A DNA stretch of 64,000 nucleotides from Symsagittifera roscoffensis (lineage: Eukaryota; Xenacoelomorpha; Acoela; Convolutidae), in contig NC_087062.1 of assembly GCF_963678635.1 (NCBI RefSeq), positions 35,862,052 through 35,926,051 of the forward strand. Direction: 5' to 3'. Below the pieces are notes generated by a model. The model saw only the letters and a list, made by a program, of their open reading frames with translations. It was not told the DNA's origin and did not search any database. Below, one piece after another: positions 43,691 to 54,377 of this stretch; position 1 is the stretch's first letter; every line of letters starts with the position of its first letter. The translations under genes were made by a program, and so were the position numbers.

Positions 43691-45546
43691 GGTTTAATAG
43701 TTACTCGTCTGAAAAACCCAACAGATAATCTTAAATACAGTTCATGCACAACATGCCTTCAGAGCTGTTATCTAAAATATTTTTACTTAGCGAGCTATCG
43801 TTTTCCAAATTAAGACCTTCCTTTCTTGAAATTGCACACGGCTAGATCTTAAAGGTTTGGACAGAACTACTTGAATTGCATTACAATACAAAGGAAGCAT
43901 GCGCAGATGGGTAGCGCTAGCACGACGCCCTATCTTTCTCGATGTTTTGCTAAATGAACGACGTCAAAATTGCCATTTCTGTGCGAAAACTTCCAAAATC
44001 AGCTAAATGAAAAAAAACTCGGTTGACCCAGAAAAGCTCTCAAAATTATAACGATAATTAGATCAAACTAAAGTTCAAAATGCTTCAAAAAAATTACTGT
44101 AATTTACCTTGATACGTTATTTGACACGTAGATGACCCAAATAATCCCTCAAACTTTTTCAAAAACCACCCATTTAGATAGCGATAGTTATATATTGAGA
44201 CTAATTTGACAGCAACCCACCATAGAACTGAAAGCTTCAAACAAAGATACAAGAGAATTTTTCAAAAAATCGAGAAAAACGGCATTTTTTAGAAACTATA
44301 AAGCTTTGAGTAGTCAAACTTGGCAAAGAGACTTGAAAACCCAGAGAGAAGCCTGACAGCGCCCGAACATATGAGAAATTCAAATTTTGGATAATTCTGA
44401 AAACTTAATTTTCCAAAACATTTGAAAAAACGTCATTTCTCGGAAACTTAAAAGACTCCGGTTTTCATATTTTGAAGCCAATTTTTCAACTACGAGAGAA
44501 TCCTGACAGCACCCGTTCATGGGGTTACCAATTTCGAAATTGGTGAGATAAACGCTGAAACAAAAAACGCTCGTTATATAATTTATAGATGGATGAATTC
44601 AACTTTACATTACACTTCACTGCGCTGCGCTCCTCCTCCCCTACCATGCTGGCATCATAGCTACAGCTGTAGATTCGGGCCTTTCAATTGGCCTAGCATT
44701 CATAAAGAGGACAATCATGCTAGCTGTGTAAAAGTTCTTTCGTTCAACATGCAAAAATATTTTGCTTAAATATGAAGAGATCCGTGTCGCACGCATTGAA
44801 ATTTAAAATAGATATAGATAGACAGACCTATAGATTGCTCCTTTTCGTTTGAGCAAGATCAGAAAATTTGTGCTAAAGGCAAGCTCAGTTCTGTTCAAAA
44901 TCCAAAGACAGTAAGCATCTTGCATGTTGTTCTGCTTTAGATGGCAACTTTTGCTGGCTTAATAATTTAATGCTGTCAACACCAAAGGTAGTTTACAATT
45001 TTTTCATTATTATTTTGAAATAAAACTTTGCTGCTTCGACCACTTCGTAATGGAAAGGAACTATGCCGCAGATTTTTTTTCAATGCATTCTAACAACTTT
45101 AAAGAAACCTCGAAGCAGTCTTTGGTATCTAACTAAAATGCTCGTGATTTGGATTCTGAACAATATTGAAAAAACTTGTCTCCAAGTCGAGAAAAAAACT
45201 TGTCTGCATTTTACCACATTTACAAGGTATGACATTCAACTAACATTTCGAGGATACCCAATTCCAAATCTAGTGCTGTTTCCGTTATTTTACCAAAAAA
45301 CAACACTGTTTGTTCAACTAACTGAACTGCACATTATTAAAAAAACACAAAGTAAGAAAATAATATAAAGTTTCAAACTACTCACAGGAGGAATCAGTGT
45401 GGTCGGAATATTCTGTGCTACTTACACAGCAAAGTAAACGGCTATTTTCGTTTAAAATGTGGGCTGGTTTGTACAGCCTTAAAAAAGGGCAATCTTTTTT
45501 CATTCAGGAAGGATTTTATATTTTACCTATTTTTGGACTCGCAGAC

Positions 45547-45774
45547 TTTCTCGATTTCTTTTGGTTCATGCTGTTCCTCTTGTTCACTGTCTTCGCCGCC
45601 AAAATAATCATCAAGAATATCAGCCGAAAACTTCGAAATAGGCTTTGCGATTAGATCACAATTTTCTCCTCCCGATGATTCGGCATTCGCATCTTGGTTG
45701 TCTGATTTGCTAACATCACTTGGACCATCGCCTTGTTTCTCCGCTAGTGCTCTGCGGTACGCCCTTGTTGACAT
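45547..45774 (-). CDS. TCF25: TCF25, first exon, distal duplicated copy
   Basis: Second copy of the first exon, 2,084 bp upstream of the other. It differs by one visible residue (EKQG versus EKQR) and keeps the ATG, the open frame and an acceptor-like TTTTGCAG just before the ATG. It could be an alternative promoter and first exon, or an unused duplicate. The intron to exon 2 would be about 11 kb. Confidence 0.75.
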
Positions 45775-46271
45775 GGTTTAATAGTTACTCGTCTGCAAAA
45801 CCCAACAGATAATCTTAAATACAGTTCATGCACAACATGCCTTCAGAGCTGTCATCTAAAATATTTTTTACTAAGCGAGCTATCGTTTACCAAATTAAGA
45901 CCTTTCTTGAAAATGCACACGGCTAGATCTTAAAGGTTTGGACAGAACTACTTGAATTGCATTACAATACAAAGGAAGCATGCGCAGATGGGTAGCGCTA
46001 GCACGACGCCCTATCTTTCTCGATGTTTTGCTAAATGAACGACGTCAAAATTGCCATTTCTGTGCGAAAACTTCCGAAATCAGCTTAATGAAAAAGAACT
46101 CGGTTGACCCAGAAAAGCTCTCAAAATTATAACGATAATTAGATCAAACTAAAGTTCAAAATGCTTCAAAAAAATTACTGTAATTTACCTTGATACGTTA
46201 TTTGACACGTAGATGACCCAAATAAACCCTCAAACTTTTTCAAAAACCACCCATTTAGATAGCGATAGTTA

Positions 46272-47208
46272 TGACAAACTCCCCAATCAAAAAACCAAAA
46301 TGCTAAAAAAAACATTACACTACTTTCATTTTGCAGCGAACCATGAGAGCGGTAAGAAACTTACACCTCTTGTGTGATCTTTTTTGTGCCTTCCTTTTCG
46401 CAAAGAATTTGAAGTAAACTTGAAACGCGAAGCTAAGCTTCGCATCACCTGCGAAACAACGCAAGCGCAATCTAGCATCGCAATCTAGAGAATAAAAATG
46501 AGACTGAAACCCACCAATTATAAAAGAAAACTTTTAGCGAGTACTGCGCGGCCACTAAGATGCCTAGTGAGCCCAAAAAACGTCATAAGAAATTGTTTTC
46601 ATTAAAAACTTTTTAAGCTTTGAACTTTTAAACCACACCCGACCCGAATTTTTTTGATAAAATTGAATACAAAAACTCTTTTAAACGACAAAAAAAATTT
46701 TTACTAATCCGATGAAAATATGAGCCGAAATTATTTAGGCCGAATAAAGATTAAACAAAAAAGAAAAGGAAAATAAACTAGGTCAGGGTTAGTAAACTTA
46801 TCATCAAATCAACATTTGAAAATACAATGAAATGGCTTACAGCGCTATAAAAAAATGTTGATGTGATAACTAAGCCGACAAAACATAAACAGACAACCTC
46901 CTTAAGTCCGACCATTCAATTTTTCCCGCAAAAATTTCAATTTTATCTATTCTGACTGAAACTCAAATTTGAGCTAATTTTAAGCTTTTCCCTAGAAAAA
47001 CAAAAGAAAACCACAAGACCTATATACGTGTTTCACTTGAATCATCGACCCTTAAAAAAGATAATATCGCAAAAATGATCATGGCCACCCCCAAAGAATC
47101 TATTTTTCAAGTTCAAATATTTGTTAGGTCATGAAATAAGAATACGAATTACGATCTCAGTAAGAAATCAATTAACAATTTACATAATTATGTTTTCATT
47201 TTCATACT
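46272..47208. other. Intergenic with dispersed-repeat remnants
   Basis: No gene seen. It includes AACTAAGCCGACAAAACAT near 46867 and a stretch (about 46900-47040) similar to 38560-38650. Confidence 0.5.
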
Positions 47209-47808
47209 TCATCGCAAGGGTGATACTGGCAGTGCGTTCAGTAAAGTCGCCACAACTTTGTGTTTCTCAAACTCTTTGTGATTATCTTCCAAAAACTCTT
47301 CAACGTCATTTACACTTCGAGCATTTAGAACGAAATACCTCGCCCCACAAGGGCCTCCTAAAAACACCTTGAAAGCAGCAAGAAGTGCGATAGAATTCAG
47401 GAATTTAGCATCGATAGTAACATTCGTGTAGCTTTCATCTTCAGTGTACATGTAGAAATAAGTCCCATTGTGGAACTTCGATTCCAGGCTGACGTGAGAA
47501 AAAGCTCTAGCAACGTGACTTGTTTGAGATGTCCACTTCGACGCTATTTCGGGGATGAAACTTTTCCATTTGTCATTTTCACTTAGACTCTTCCGAGCGT
47601 CTGCTCTGTTTTGCAAACTATCATAGCCCCAAATGTGAAACAGCTGATTTAACTCCCCGATTTCAGTTCGCCATATTCCGTATGGCGTCGACATTTGCAG
47701 GCGCACTGCATATTCGGGAGAATCGACTAGCTTTATAAAAGATTGAAATTCATCTGGCTTGCATCTGTAGATTCGGATTTCATATATTTTTTGATCAGCC
47801 ATTGGCAT
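47209..47808 (-). CDS. NIPSNAP-family protein
   Basis: 199 residues in one exon. The start QKIYEIRIYRCKP and the FHIWGYDSLQNRADARKSL block are typical of the NIPSNAP domain, a dimeric alpha+beta barrel fold found in mitochondria-associated proteins. A second, more diverged half (FYMYTEDESY onward) resembles a second NIPSNAP repeat. CGTTTCTAG abuts the ATG at 47808, again an acceptor-like site; a second ATG lies two codons downstream. No clear targeting presequence is visible, so localisation is uncertain. Confidence 0.85.
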   Translation of the reverse strand: MPMADQKIYEIRIYRCKPDEFQSFIKLVDSPEYAVRLQMSTPYGIWRTEIGELNQLFHIWGYDSLQNRADARKSLSENDKWKSFIPEIASKWTSQTSHVARAFSHVSLESKFHNGTYFYMYTEDESYTNVTIDAKFLNSIALLAAFKVFLGGPCGARYFVLNARSVNDVEEFLEDNHKEFEKHKVVATLLNALPVSPLR

Positions 47809-48450
47809 CTAGAAACGAAATCTAGAAAATTATGAACAATTCTATGACCGAAAACTTTGACTTCAACTCTGAACGCAAGCGTTAATTATGAGCTTACTTT
47901 CAAATGCGAGACTTTCAAAAGCAAACTCACTATCAATGATTTTGACACAAACATTGAAAACACAAACATTTCAAAACCAGACTTCGTAAAATGACAAATT
48001 ACAGAAACTTCATCTATTGTCAGAATTTTTGTATCAAAATAAAATCCATGCTTCACAAAGTAGGCCAATAAAAACTAGTACCAGATAATAAAAATGATAT
48101 TTTAAAAAAGAAAATGAACCGACCAAGATGCGGTAGTTTTATTTGAGTTTTCAAGAAATTGAGCATGTTTTGAAATTTGACATGCCTACAAAATTGCTAG
48201 TTTAAAAGCCTGGAGAAAAAACACCCCGAGCACAAATCCTCCGTTATTTTCTCCGAAATTAGTCGGAATAATAAGTAAAGCGGGTTTTTTTTCAGAAAAG
48301 AAAACAATATTTCACAAGGTGATAACATAGCTTAGAGTTGAAACATTGCAGACTTAAAACATAGCTTACGAAACTCTATTTAGACAAATATTTGCTACAA
48401 CATACTTTCTCGATCACTAGCCTTATAAGAAGAAACTATCAAATAGTATA
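47809..48450. other. Intergenic, no gene seen
   Basis: AT-rich. A short scrap near 48222-48262 matches the end of the foldback family. Confidence 0.5.
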
Positions 48451-49011
48451 CTATAATTGCACTGACGAGCTGTAACCTGAATGGTCATTCTTTTTTGCAG
48501 CCTTCTCTTGTTGTCTTGTTTTTGATGATATTGATTCAGAAAAAGTTTCGGGCTCTGAGTGATTATCTGAACACAGCGCATAGTTATGAGTATCTGGAAA
48601 CAATTTCTCTGTGTATAAAAAATGGTCCGGTTCCAAACCATAATCCAAATCATGTCCTAAATCGGTTGACATAATATCGTTGTTGAACTCATATTCGGAT
48701 TCTCCCGCCGTGTAATCGTGGCCTGATTGTTGAAGTGACTCAAAAACTGTCTGGTGCAGATTATGTGTTTCTTCGCTACCGATTACCCAAATATTAGAGT
48801 CGTCTTCACTCACAAATAACGGTTTATCATGCGTATTTTTTGTTCTCTGCTTTACGTATTCTGGATTGCGCAGCAACTCTTCATAACGTTGTTTTAAGCG
48901 GAACACTGTTTTAATCGGCTGTTTTCCAAAATGAGCTTTGAAATTCTCATGAGTCTTCAAATGTCGTTTTAATTTGTAAGAGAAAGGAAACGACACCTCG
49001 CATCCAAATAT
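48451..49011 (-). CDS. C2H2 zinc-finger protein, terminal exon (partial gene)
   Basis: The exon is entered at acceptor TTTGTGTAG and ends at 48451 (about 186 codons). It starts IFGCEVSFPFSYKLKRHLKT, the second half of a C2H2 finger with the GC spacing common in TFIIIA-type fingers. A basic helix follows (KTVFRLKQRYEELL), then an acidic, Asp/Glu/Ser-rich tail. The upstream finger exons were not found in the sequence to the right, so the rest of the gene is distant, displaced or lost. A TFIIIA-like origin is a guess. Confidence 0.45.
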   Translation of the reverse strand: MFGCEVSFPFSYKLKRHLKTHENFKAHFGKQPIKTVFRLKQRYEELLRNPEYVKQRTKNTHDKPLFVSEDDSNIWVIGSEETHNLHQTVFESLQQSGHDYTAGESEYEFNNDIMSTDLGHDLDYGLEPDHFLYTEKLFPDTHNYALCSDNHSEPETFSESISSKTRQQEKAAKKNDHSGYSSSVQL

Positions 49012-49459
49012 CTACACAAACATTATGAGATTACTTAGTTCAGAAAAAAAATATGGACAAAAATTTAGGGGCAAGTAAATTGAAGCGATGCCAAGACTTA
49101 TGACCACCGATTTACAAACATGTCTAATTTAGAGCGTAAATAATAAAGCCGTCTAATTTTTCTATCAAACGAAACTTTCTAACAGCTAAAATTGAACACA
49201 GAGGCGAAGCTGAGCTTCGCACCACTTGCGATACAAATATGAATGTTATGAAAATCAAACGGAAAAAAAATCAAAAAATCGTTTTTGCCAATAAAAATTG
49301 CAACAAAGTCCAAAATATCCAAAACAAAATTGCCTTCACCAATAGAAACTCTACAAAGAGCTTTGAAAATGCTATAAAGAAACCAAGTATTCAAAAAAGT
49401 CCTTTCTGCGGAACTAAGCAGACAGACAGTAATCTAAATTAGCCAAAATTTTCTATTTA
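49012..49459. other. Intergenic, no gene seen
   Basis: AT-rich. It includes AGGCGAAGCTGAGCTTCGC near 49202, a short palindromic motif resembling one near 46430. Confidence 0.4.
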
Positions 49460-49580
49460 GAAGAAAAACAAAGTCTCAGCGGGAATCGAACTCGCTGGAT
49501 TTGTCGTCTCAAGTATGGGGGTTACAGCAACTTGGAATAAAGCTGAACCATCGAGCTACGGGATCTAAGCCGACAGAAAT
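49460..49580 (-). repeat. tRNA-like repeat (SINE candidate)
   Basis: The minus strand shows an A-box-like TAGCTCGATGGTTCAG and a B-box-like GAGTTCGATTCCCGC. The distance between them is longer than in a functional tRNA. It sits beside TAAGCCGACAG, like other members. Confidence 0.5.
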
Positions 49581-49969
49581 AATCAGACGGATGATAATCC
49601 GAGAAAGCCAAAAAAGTGTTTGCTAAAATCATTGCCATCTAAAGCAGTTGTTTTAACTCTACGCCAGATGGTTGATTGGATTTGAATTTATAACTACTAA
49701 GCGGTAACAAAGCCAAAAAAACCTGAGCAGAAACCCTTCGTGCCGAAAAGAAATTCAGAAAAATTCTTGGCTTATAAATAAATGTCAAGTCCTTTTTTCC
49801 GTCAGAGCACACACACGCGAACAAAAACTTTTTTCGGACAAAACGACGCAATAAGAGGCCACTAAGTTGATATTAATTAGGCCGCAAATTATTAAGCCGA
49901 TAAAAAGACAAAAAAATGCTAAAAACAACTGCAGTTAAAATTGTTTACAGCTAAAATAAACGATTCTTA

Positions 49970-50200
49970 GATGTGGCAACTAAGCCAATAAAACATAAGC
50001 AGACAGATGATATGATCTTGGGGAAAACATCAATGTTCATAAGACAAATGATAGGCCGAATTTTTTTTGGAACCGGAACAATTACCGTTTGAAAAAAAAA
50101 TTGGTCCTGTTCAGATTCGAACCTGGGACTATTCGTTGCCTAGGCGTATACGTTACCACCATGCTAAGCGTGGAAGATAAACACTATAAATTTTGAATTC
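49970..50200 (-). repeat. tRNA-derived SINE-like copy
   Basis: The minus strand has TTAGCATGGTGGTAACG (A-box-like) and AGGTTCGAATCTGAAC (B-box). It is homologous to 26995-27150 and has the AACTAAGCCAATAAAACAT motif on the same side. Confidence 0.6.
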
Positions 50201-52090
50201 ATTATGAACCAGTTCAATGAGTCCTGTGGACAAAGTTGTTTACCGGATAAAGTCTAGTACCCAATAACAATATCCTTGCTATCGCACAATGGCATGGTGT
50301 TTCAGCAGCTGCTGAGCTGCATAATATACATACGCTAGACATCATTAGTTTAAAAATAATTGGTGCAACTACATCAATTTGTACAGGAATTGCAGCCGCG
50401 ACAACAAATACATCGCCTGCTTTCATGATGTATCACAAGCCCAAACAGTTTGAAAGCAAAACACGTTTTCTTTCAGACAGCAGAAAAGGTCATATAAAAA
50501 AGCATCGGGATCAATTGTCTCCACGGGTACTTACTGGACATGAGTGCTTCCTCGGAGCACGAACCTTTTTCATTGATGACAGCAACCCTAGTGATGTATT
50601 CATTTCAGCCAAGAAAACATATACTATCAATTGATTCTGAAAGATATCATCATTTCTGTTTGTCCTCGAAGCACTAAAATACTGAAACGATGAAGAATAT
50701 CATCAATGAAAAATGTATTTTCAGAACATCAAATTTCAAATAAAACCGATTTGTAACATTCGTCTACTGCAGTCACACATGAGGCTTAAGAAAAATAGGC
50801 CCTATAACTATTGGCTCAAGAGTCAGGGACACTATCTCTTGTGTTTTTCTACCTCAAATCAGTCGGAGCCAATTCGGTTCGTTTGTGACATGAGACTACG
50901 ACCCGTTACAGCTTAAAGGCTACTACTAAAATATACCCCACTCTAGAATTAAGAACGTCCCCATACTTAGGTCTCTAGATACCCAAAATACATGAACGCC
51001 GTTAAAAACCGGGTCGGAACAATCCGTTAAGTTACTTTTTATTAGACAGTGGAACTTTGATCCATTTCAGATGGATCAACCTAAAACTCGCCTTACCTCA
51101 ACATAACAATCATAAAACACACTCTAGAAATTTAAATTAGTACTCACATTGTAGCACGCTCAAGAAAGGGAAGTACTTCAGTCGGTAATTAACTCGAGAA
51201 TTAAATAATGTAACTAAAATGAGTTTAATGTTTGTCAGTTTTAACAACAAGAACAAGCTTGTACTCTAGACTATAGTTTCTCGTGAACCATTGGGACACT
51301 CAAGCTGTCCACCTTTCCACCGAAGGTTCACTCTAGTCCAGTTTAGAATAATACTCCAGTCAAGTCACAATAATCCAGTTCGTGGGAATACGCTTCTTTC
51401 TGTTTCGAATGGGACAGCTCTACTCTAGATTGTTACTGTGACGGAAATTGCGAATAGCAATTTCCTACTGATTTATCTTGCAACTTTCCCGCGACTGTCA
51501 CTCGATTGTTCTGACTTCTCTTTTTTTGACTTTCAGTTATCGCGAGAAAATCGTGCATGACAGTCTCCATTCGAATTTTTGAAAAATTCAATTTCACTCC
51601 AAAATCAAGTGTTTTTTGCTTCTCTCAAGGTCAAACTTCTAAATATGACCGACTGGCACATACTCCCCGGACTCGAGATCGATGTCCTCATCGCGTGCTG
51701 TCGTCTGCCAGTGAGTCCCCGAAAACCGAGTGTTGCTCAAGGTACAGTGCCAGTGGTCATTTACAGAAGTTTACAGCAGACTTAAGCTTATCTACACCCC
51801 AAAATTCACGGCCATGTAAAATTTTCACACTATCGCTAAACAGCAATCAAAATCTGCACACACCTGCACCCTTGAATTCTTGCTTTTTAAGCCAATCATT
51901 TAAAATTTCTTTTGTCCCGTTCGAAACAGGAAATCGTCACGCAGCATTTTCATTTATATAGTAAATATAGTATATTAATAACAATATTTGATTCGTTAAA
52001 ATTTCTTTTTCTGTGAACCCAGATTTCACCCGGATCCACACTCAAGCCCCCCTTCCCTCTCAAGACTCAAGATCCATTCGAACCATCCAC
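50201..52090. other. Non-coding stretch left of the giant-frame unit
   Basis: No convincing gene. ACTCTAGA recurs four or more times between 50940 and 51430. A plus-strand ATG frame (MTDWHILPGLEIDVLIACC) at about 51640-51710 runs into a GTGAGT donor-like site but has no other support. Some of this may be the 3' end of the unit that spans 52091-64000. Confidence 0.4.
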
Positions 52091-52271
52091 TCATCTCGCA
52101 CTCTTCGCCTTGGAGGTGCCACACCCTGAAGTACTTGATACGGCAAACTGTCTCAACAGTTCTTCTTCATCATCGGAGCTAATCACGATTTCCTCCCAAG
52201 CCTTCAGCTGTTCATAGGATCGCATCCATTCTCTTTGCTCCTGCAACCTCTTTGCCTGGTTGGGTAGTGCC
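52091..52271 (-). CDS. C-terminal end of the giant protein, displaced by the MULE
   Basis: This is the left-flank continuation of the giant frame. With the MULE and one copy of its 9-bp duplication left out, the frame of 54369 upward continues here without a stop. It runs for about 60 codons to TGA at 52091-52093. The segment contains a Gln/Arg-rich helix and an acidic stretch (SSDDEEELL). Confidence 0.8.
52263..52271. repeat. MULE target-site duplication, left copy
   Basis: GGTAGTGCC, identical to 54369-54377. Confidence 0.9.
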
Positions 52272-54368
52272 GGGTACAGGACTTTATCCTCCACGGTAAT
52301 TATCCTCCAGGCGATATCCTCCATGGCGGATAAAGTCCTCCGAGGGACTTTATCCGCCAAATGTTGGAGGATAAAGACGCTGAATCTAAAAATCATAGTT
52401 TCAGACCACTGAGGGTAATTTAACTAATTTTTTTTTGAAAATAGGTTGTAAAGGCTTTTGTGAGGTGAGTGATCAGAATCTGGTACTAAAATGTCTAAAA
52501 TGATGAGATTAAGGGATAGAATATATTACCAAATTGGAATGTATTAGAAGAAAGTATCGTTAAAACAGAAGAATGAGGGCAATAATCAACAGCAAAATTA
52601 CAAATTACTCGGACATCCAACAAGCCGTGAGCACCTACCATGCATGGTTCCGGCACTGATGTTGCCTTCAATGAAAGCATTCCAAACCTCGAAAAGAAGC
52701 TTTTGCTTCTCCACATAGCCTTTTCGGCTCTCCTGTACAGACAGGATCCGCAAATTAATTTCAACCAACTGTGCCTCATTGAAAAGTACCTGCACGAGAA
52801 AATAAAAATTTACATTCGGGTTCATGGCGCGCTTGTTGATGCGGTGGTGCCATGATTCAAGATCATTGTTTGTGCGAGTACCTTTCATGAACTGGCACCA
52901 GGTCTCAGGTGGAAACCTTTTCGAGTCAATCCACTGCCTTCGGACGTACTCCATGAACGTTACGAGACGATTGTCGTTGAAGGTCTTTGCCTCTTGATTC
53001 AAAAGTTTAAATGCCCGACGTATCAATTCACTGGGAAGCAACGGTAGAGACAATACCTTCCGGAGGAATGTGCGGATCGTTTCAACAGAAGAGTACGCAT
53101 CTTTAAGTCCATTCTCAGTGATGTGCTTAAAAACCGCTTGTGTCCAATGGAAATAACAGCCTCTAATCGACGTTTGAGGAAAGACTGATTGTATTGCTTT
53201 CCAAAGCGCCACTTCAAAATCGCAAACGACCTCTTCCACTTTGCATCGTCCAGCGACATCTAATTGTTCTTGCAGTACTCTTTTATAATCATTCATGCTT
53301 CTTCCTGACATTATTGCAAACGATATAGGTACATGCTGCCTCTCTTGCGATGCACTATTAGTGACGAACGTGTGAATTGAGAATAGTTGCTTGAATGGCT
53401 CCTTAACGACTTTAAACGTTGCATCTATGAACCACGTTTTCGCATTTTTCAAGTGACTTTTTTGATTTTCTGTTGCAAATAGGAGATGTCGGCGATCGCC
53501 TGAACGAATATCACCACGCAAAAAATTACTCGGGACGTGGTCAAGTTCTAATTTAAACGTCAGATCAAAAGGATGTTTCGGGCGGTTTTCTTGGCGAACT
53601 CGACTAACACATCGCCTGATAGAGTCTTTCTTAGCAAGTGCTCCAGATGGTGTCTCATCGGTTAAATCAAGAAGAACATCGTCAATTATTGCATTCGTTG
53701 ATTTGAAAGGCTGCGACTTTGCTAGCTTCTTAGACTCAAAAGCAATTCTCTTTTTCTTAACTATACCAGGCCTAGCCTCGCATTTATGGTGGCCTAATTT
53801 TTGATACTTCCCATCGACCTTCTTAATGGCGGCGTAGCAGCGAACCTCCTTAGTGCGAACCGTGCATGTCCAAATATTAGACTTCTTATGCAAATAGACA
53901 TATCCAGTTACTTCTGCTACCAAATTGCCCCCTTTCTTAGCATGACTAGGAAGGTCGATAAAAACGTCATTCTCTTCGTCGGGTTGAATGGTACTTGGAG
54001 TTTCGGGTACTTCAACGTCACTATCAACAATTATTGGCGTGGAACTTCTAGGTTCACCCTCAAATTCCTCAAAGTAAACTGTTTCATTGCAGGAAAGCTC
54101 GTCTTCAGATGTTCCGAAGTCAACTTGTTCCATATAATTGGGCTGCCCGTACGCGGAATGATCAGGAAGTTCCATTTATTGTCTGAAATGATCAAATATT
54201 GGATATAATCTAATAATTTGACTGAATTTACTAATTGGAGGAAAACATCCAAATTCATAAAATTGGGGGATAAAAATGGAGGAAAAAGTCCCTGTTTGAG
54301 AAATGGAGGATAATGGTGGAGGATATCGCCTGGAGGATAATAACCGTGGAGGATAAAGTCCGTTTCCC
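52272..54368. mobile_element. Mutator-like element (MULE), 2,097 bp, complete
   Basis: The left end is GGGTACAGGACTTTATCC. The right end, on the opposite strand, is GGGAAACGGACTTTATCC. Both continue for about 55 bp of near-identical inverted repeat. The element is flanked by perfect 9-bp duplications GGTAGTGCC, the size typical of MULEs. It carries one transposase gene on the minus strand. The subterminal regions repeat the motif GGAGGATA several times. Confidence 0.95.
52598..54175 (-). CDS. MULE transposase with FLYWCH-type N-terminal finger
   Basis: 525 residues, intact. An acidic N-terminus is followed by a FLYWCH-like zinc finger at about 85-130 (WTCTVRTKEVRCYAA to HHKCE). The MULE DDE transposase domain spans about 245-350: WFIDATFK gives the first Asp (about 248), VCDFEVALWKAI the second (about 317), then the CYFHWTQAVFKHI C-x2-H motif. 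The Glu of NNDLESWHHRIN (about 433) is a candidate last acidic residue. It is the only gene in the element and reads in the same direction as the host frame. ATTTCAG lies 8 nt before the ATG. The intact frame and well-preserved termini suggest recent activity. Confidence 0.92.
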   Translation of the reverse strand: MELPDHSAYGQPNYMEQVDFGTSEDELSCNETVYFEEFEGEPRSSTPIIVDSDVEVPETPSTIQPDEENDVFIDLPSHAKKGGNLVAEVTGYVYLHKKSNIWTCTVRTKEVRCYAAIKKVDGKYQKLGHHKCEARPGIVKKKRIAFESKKLAKSQPFKSTNAIIDDVLLDLTDETPSGALAKKDSIRRCVSRVRQENRPKHPFDLTFKLELDHVPSNFLRGDIRSGDRRHLLFATENQKSHLKNAKTWFIDATFKVVKEPFKQLFSIHTFVTNSASQERQHVPISFAIMSGRSMNDYKRVLQEQLDVAGRCKVEEVVCDFEVALWKAIQSVFPQTSIRGCYFHWTQAVFKHITENGLKDAYSSVETIRTFLRKVLSLPLLPSELIRRAFKLLNQEAKTFNDNRLVTFMEYVRRQWIDSKRFPPETWCQFMKGTRTNNDLESWHHRINKRAMNPNVNFYFLVQVLFNEAQLVEINLRILSVQESRKGYVEKQKLLFEVWNAFIEGNISAGTMHGRCSRLVGCPSNL

Positions 54369-54377
54369 GGTAGTGCC
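54369..54377. repeat. MULE target-site duplication, right copy
   Basis: GGTAGTGCC, identical to 52263-52271. Confidence 0.9.

Larger units (their letters stand above)
42126..46271. repeat. Tandem segmental duplication, two units of about 2.07 kb
   Basis: Unit 1 (42126-44195) and unit 2 (44196-46271) are almost identical along their length, with scattered substitutions and small indels. Each carries a complete first exon of TCF25 with its own upstream sequence. A partial shared stretch follows TGACAGCAACCCACCATAG in each. Confidence 0.93.

Noticed and set aside
49460..50200. Functional tRNA genes
   Set aside because: A and B boxes are present but spacing and stems do not make a cloverleaf, and related copies recur. 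A SINE is the better reading.
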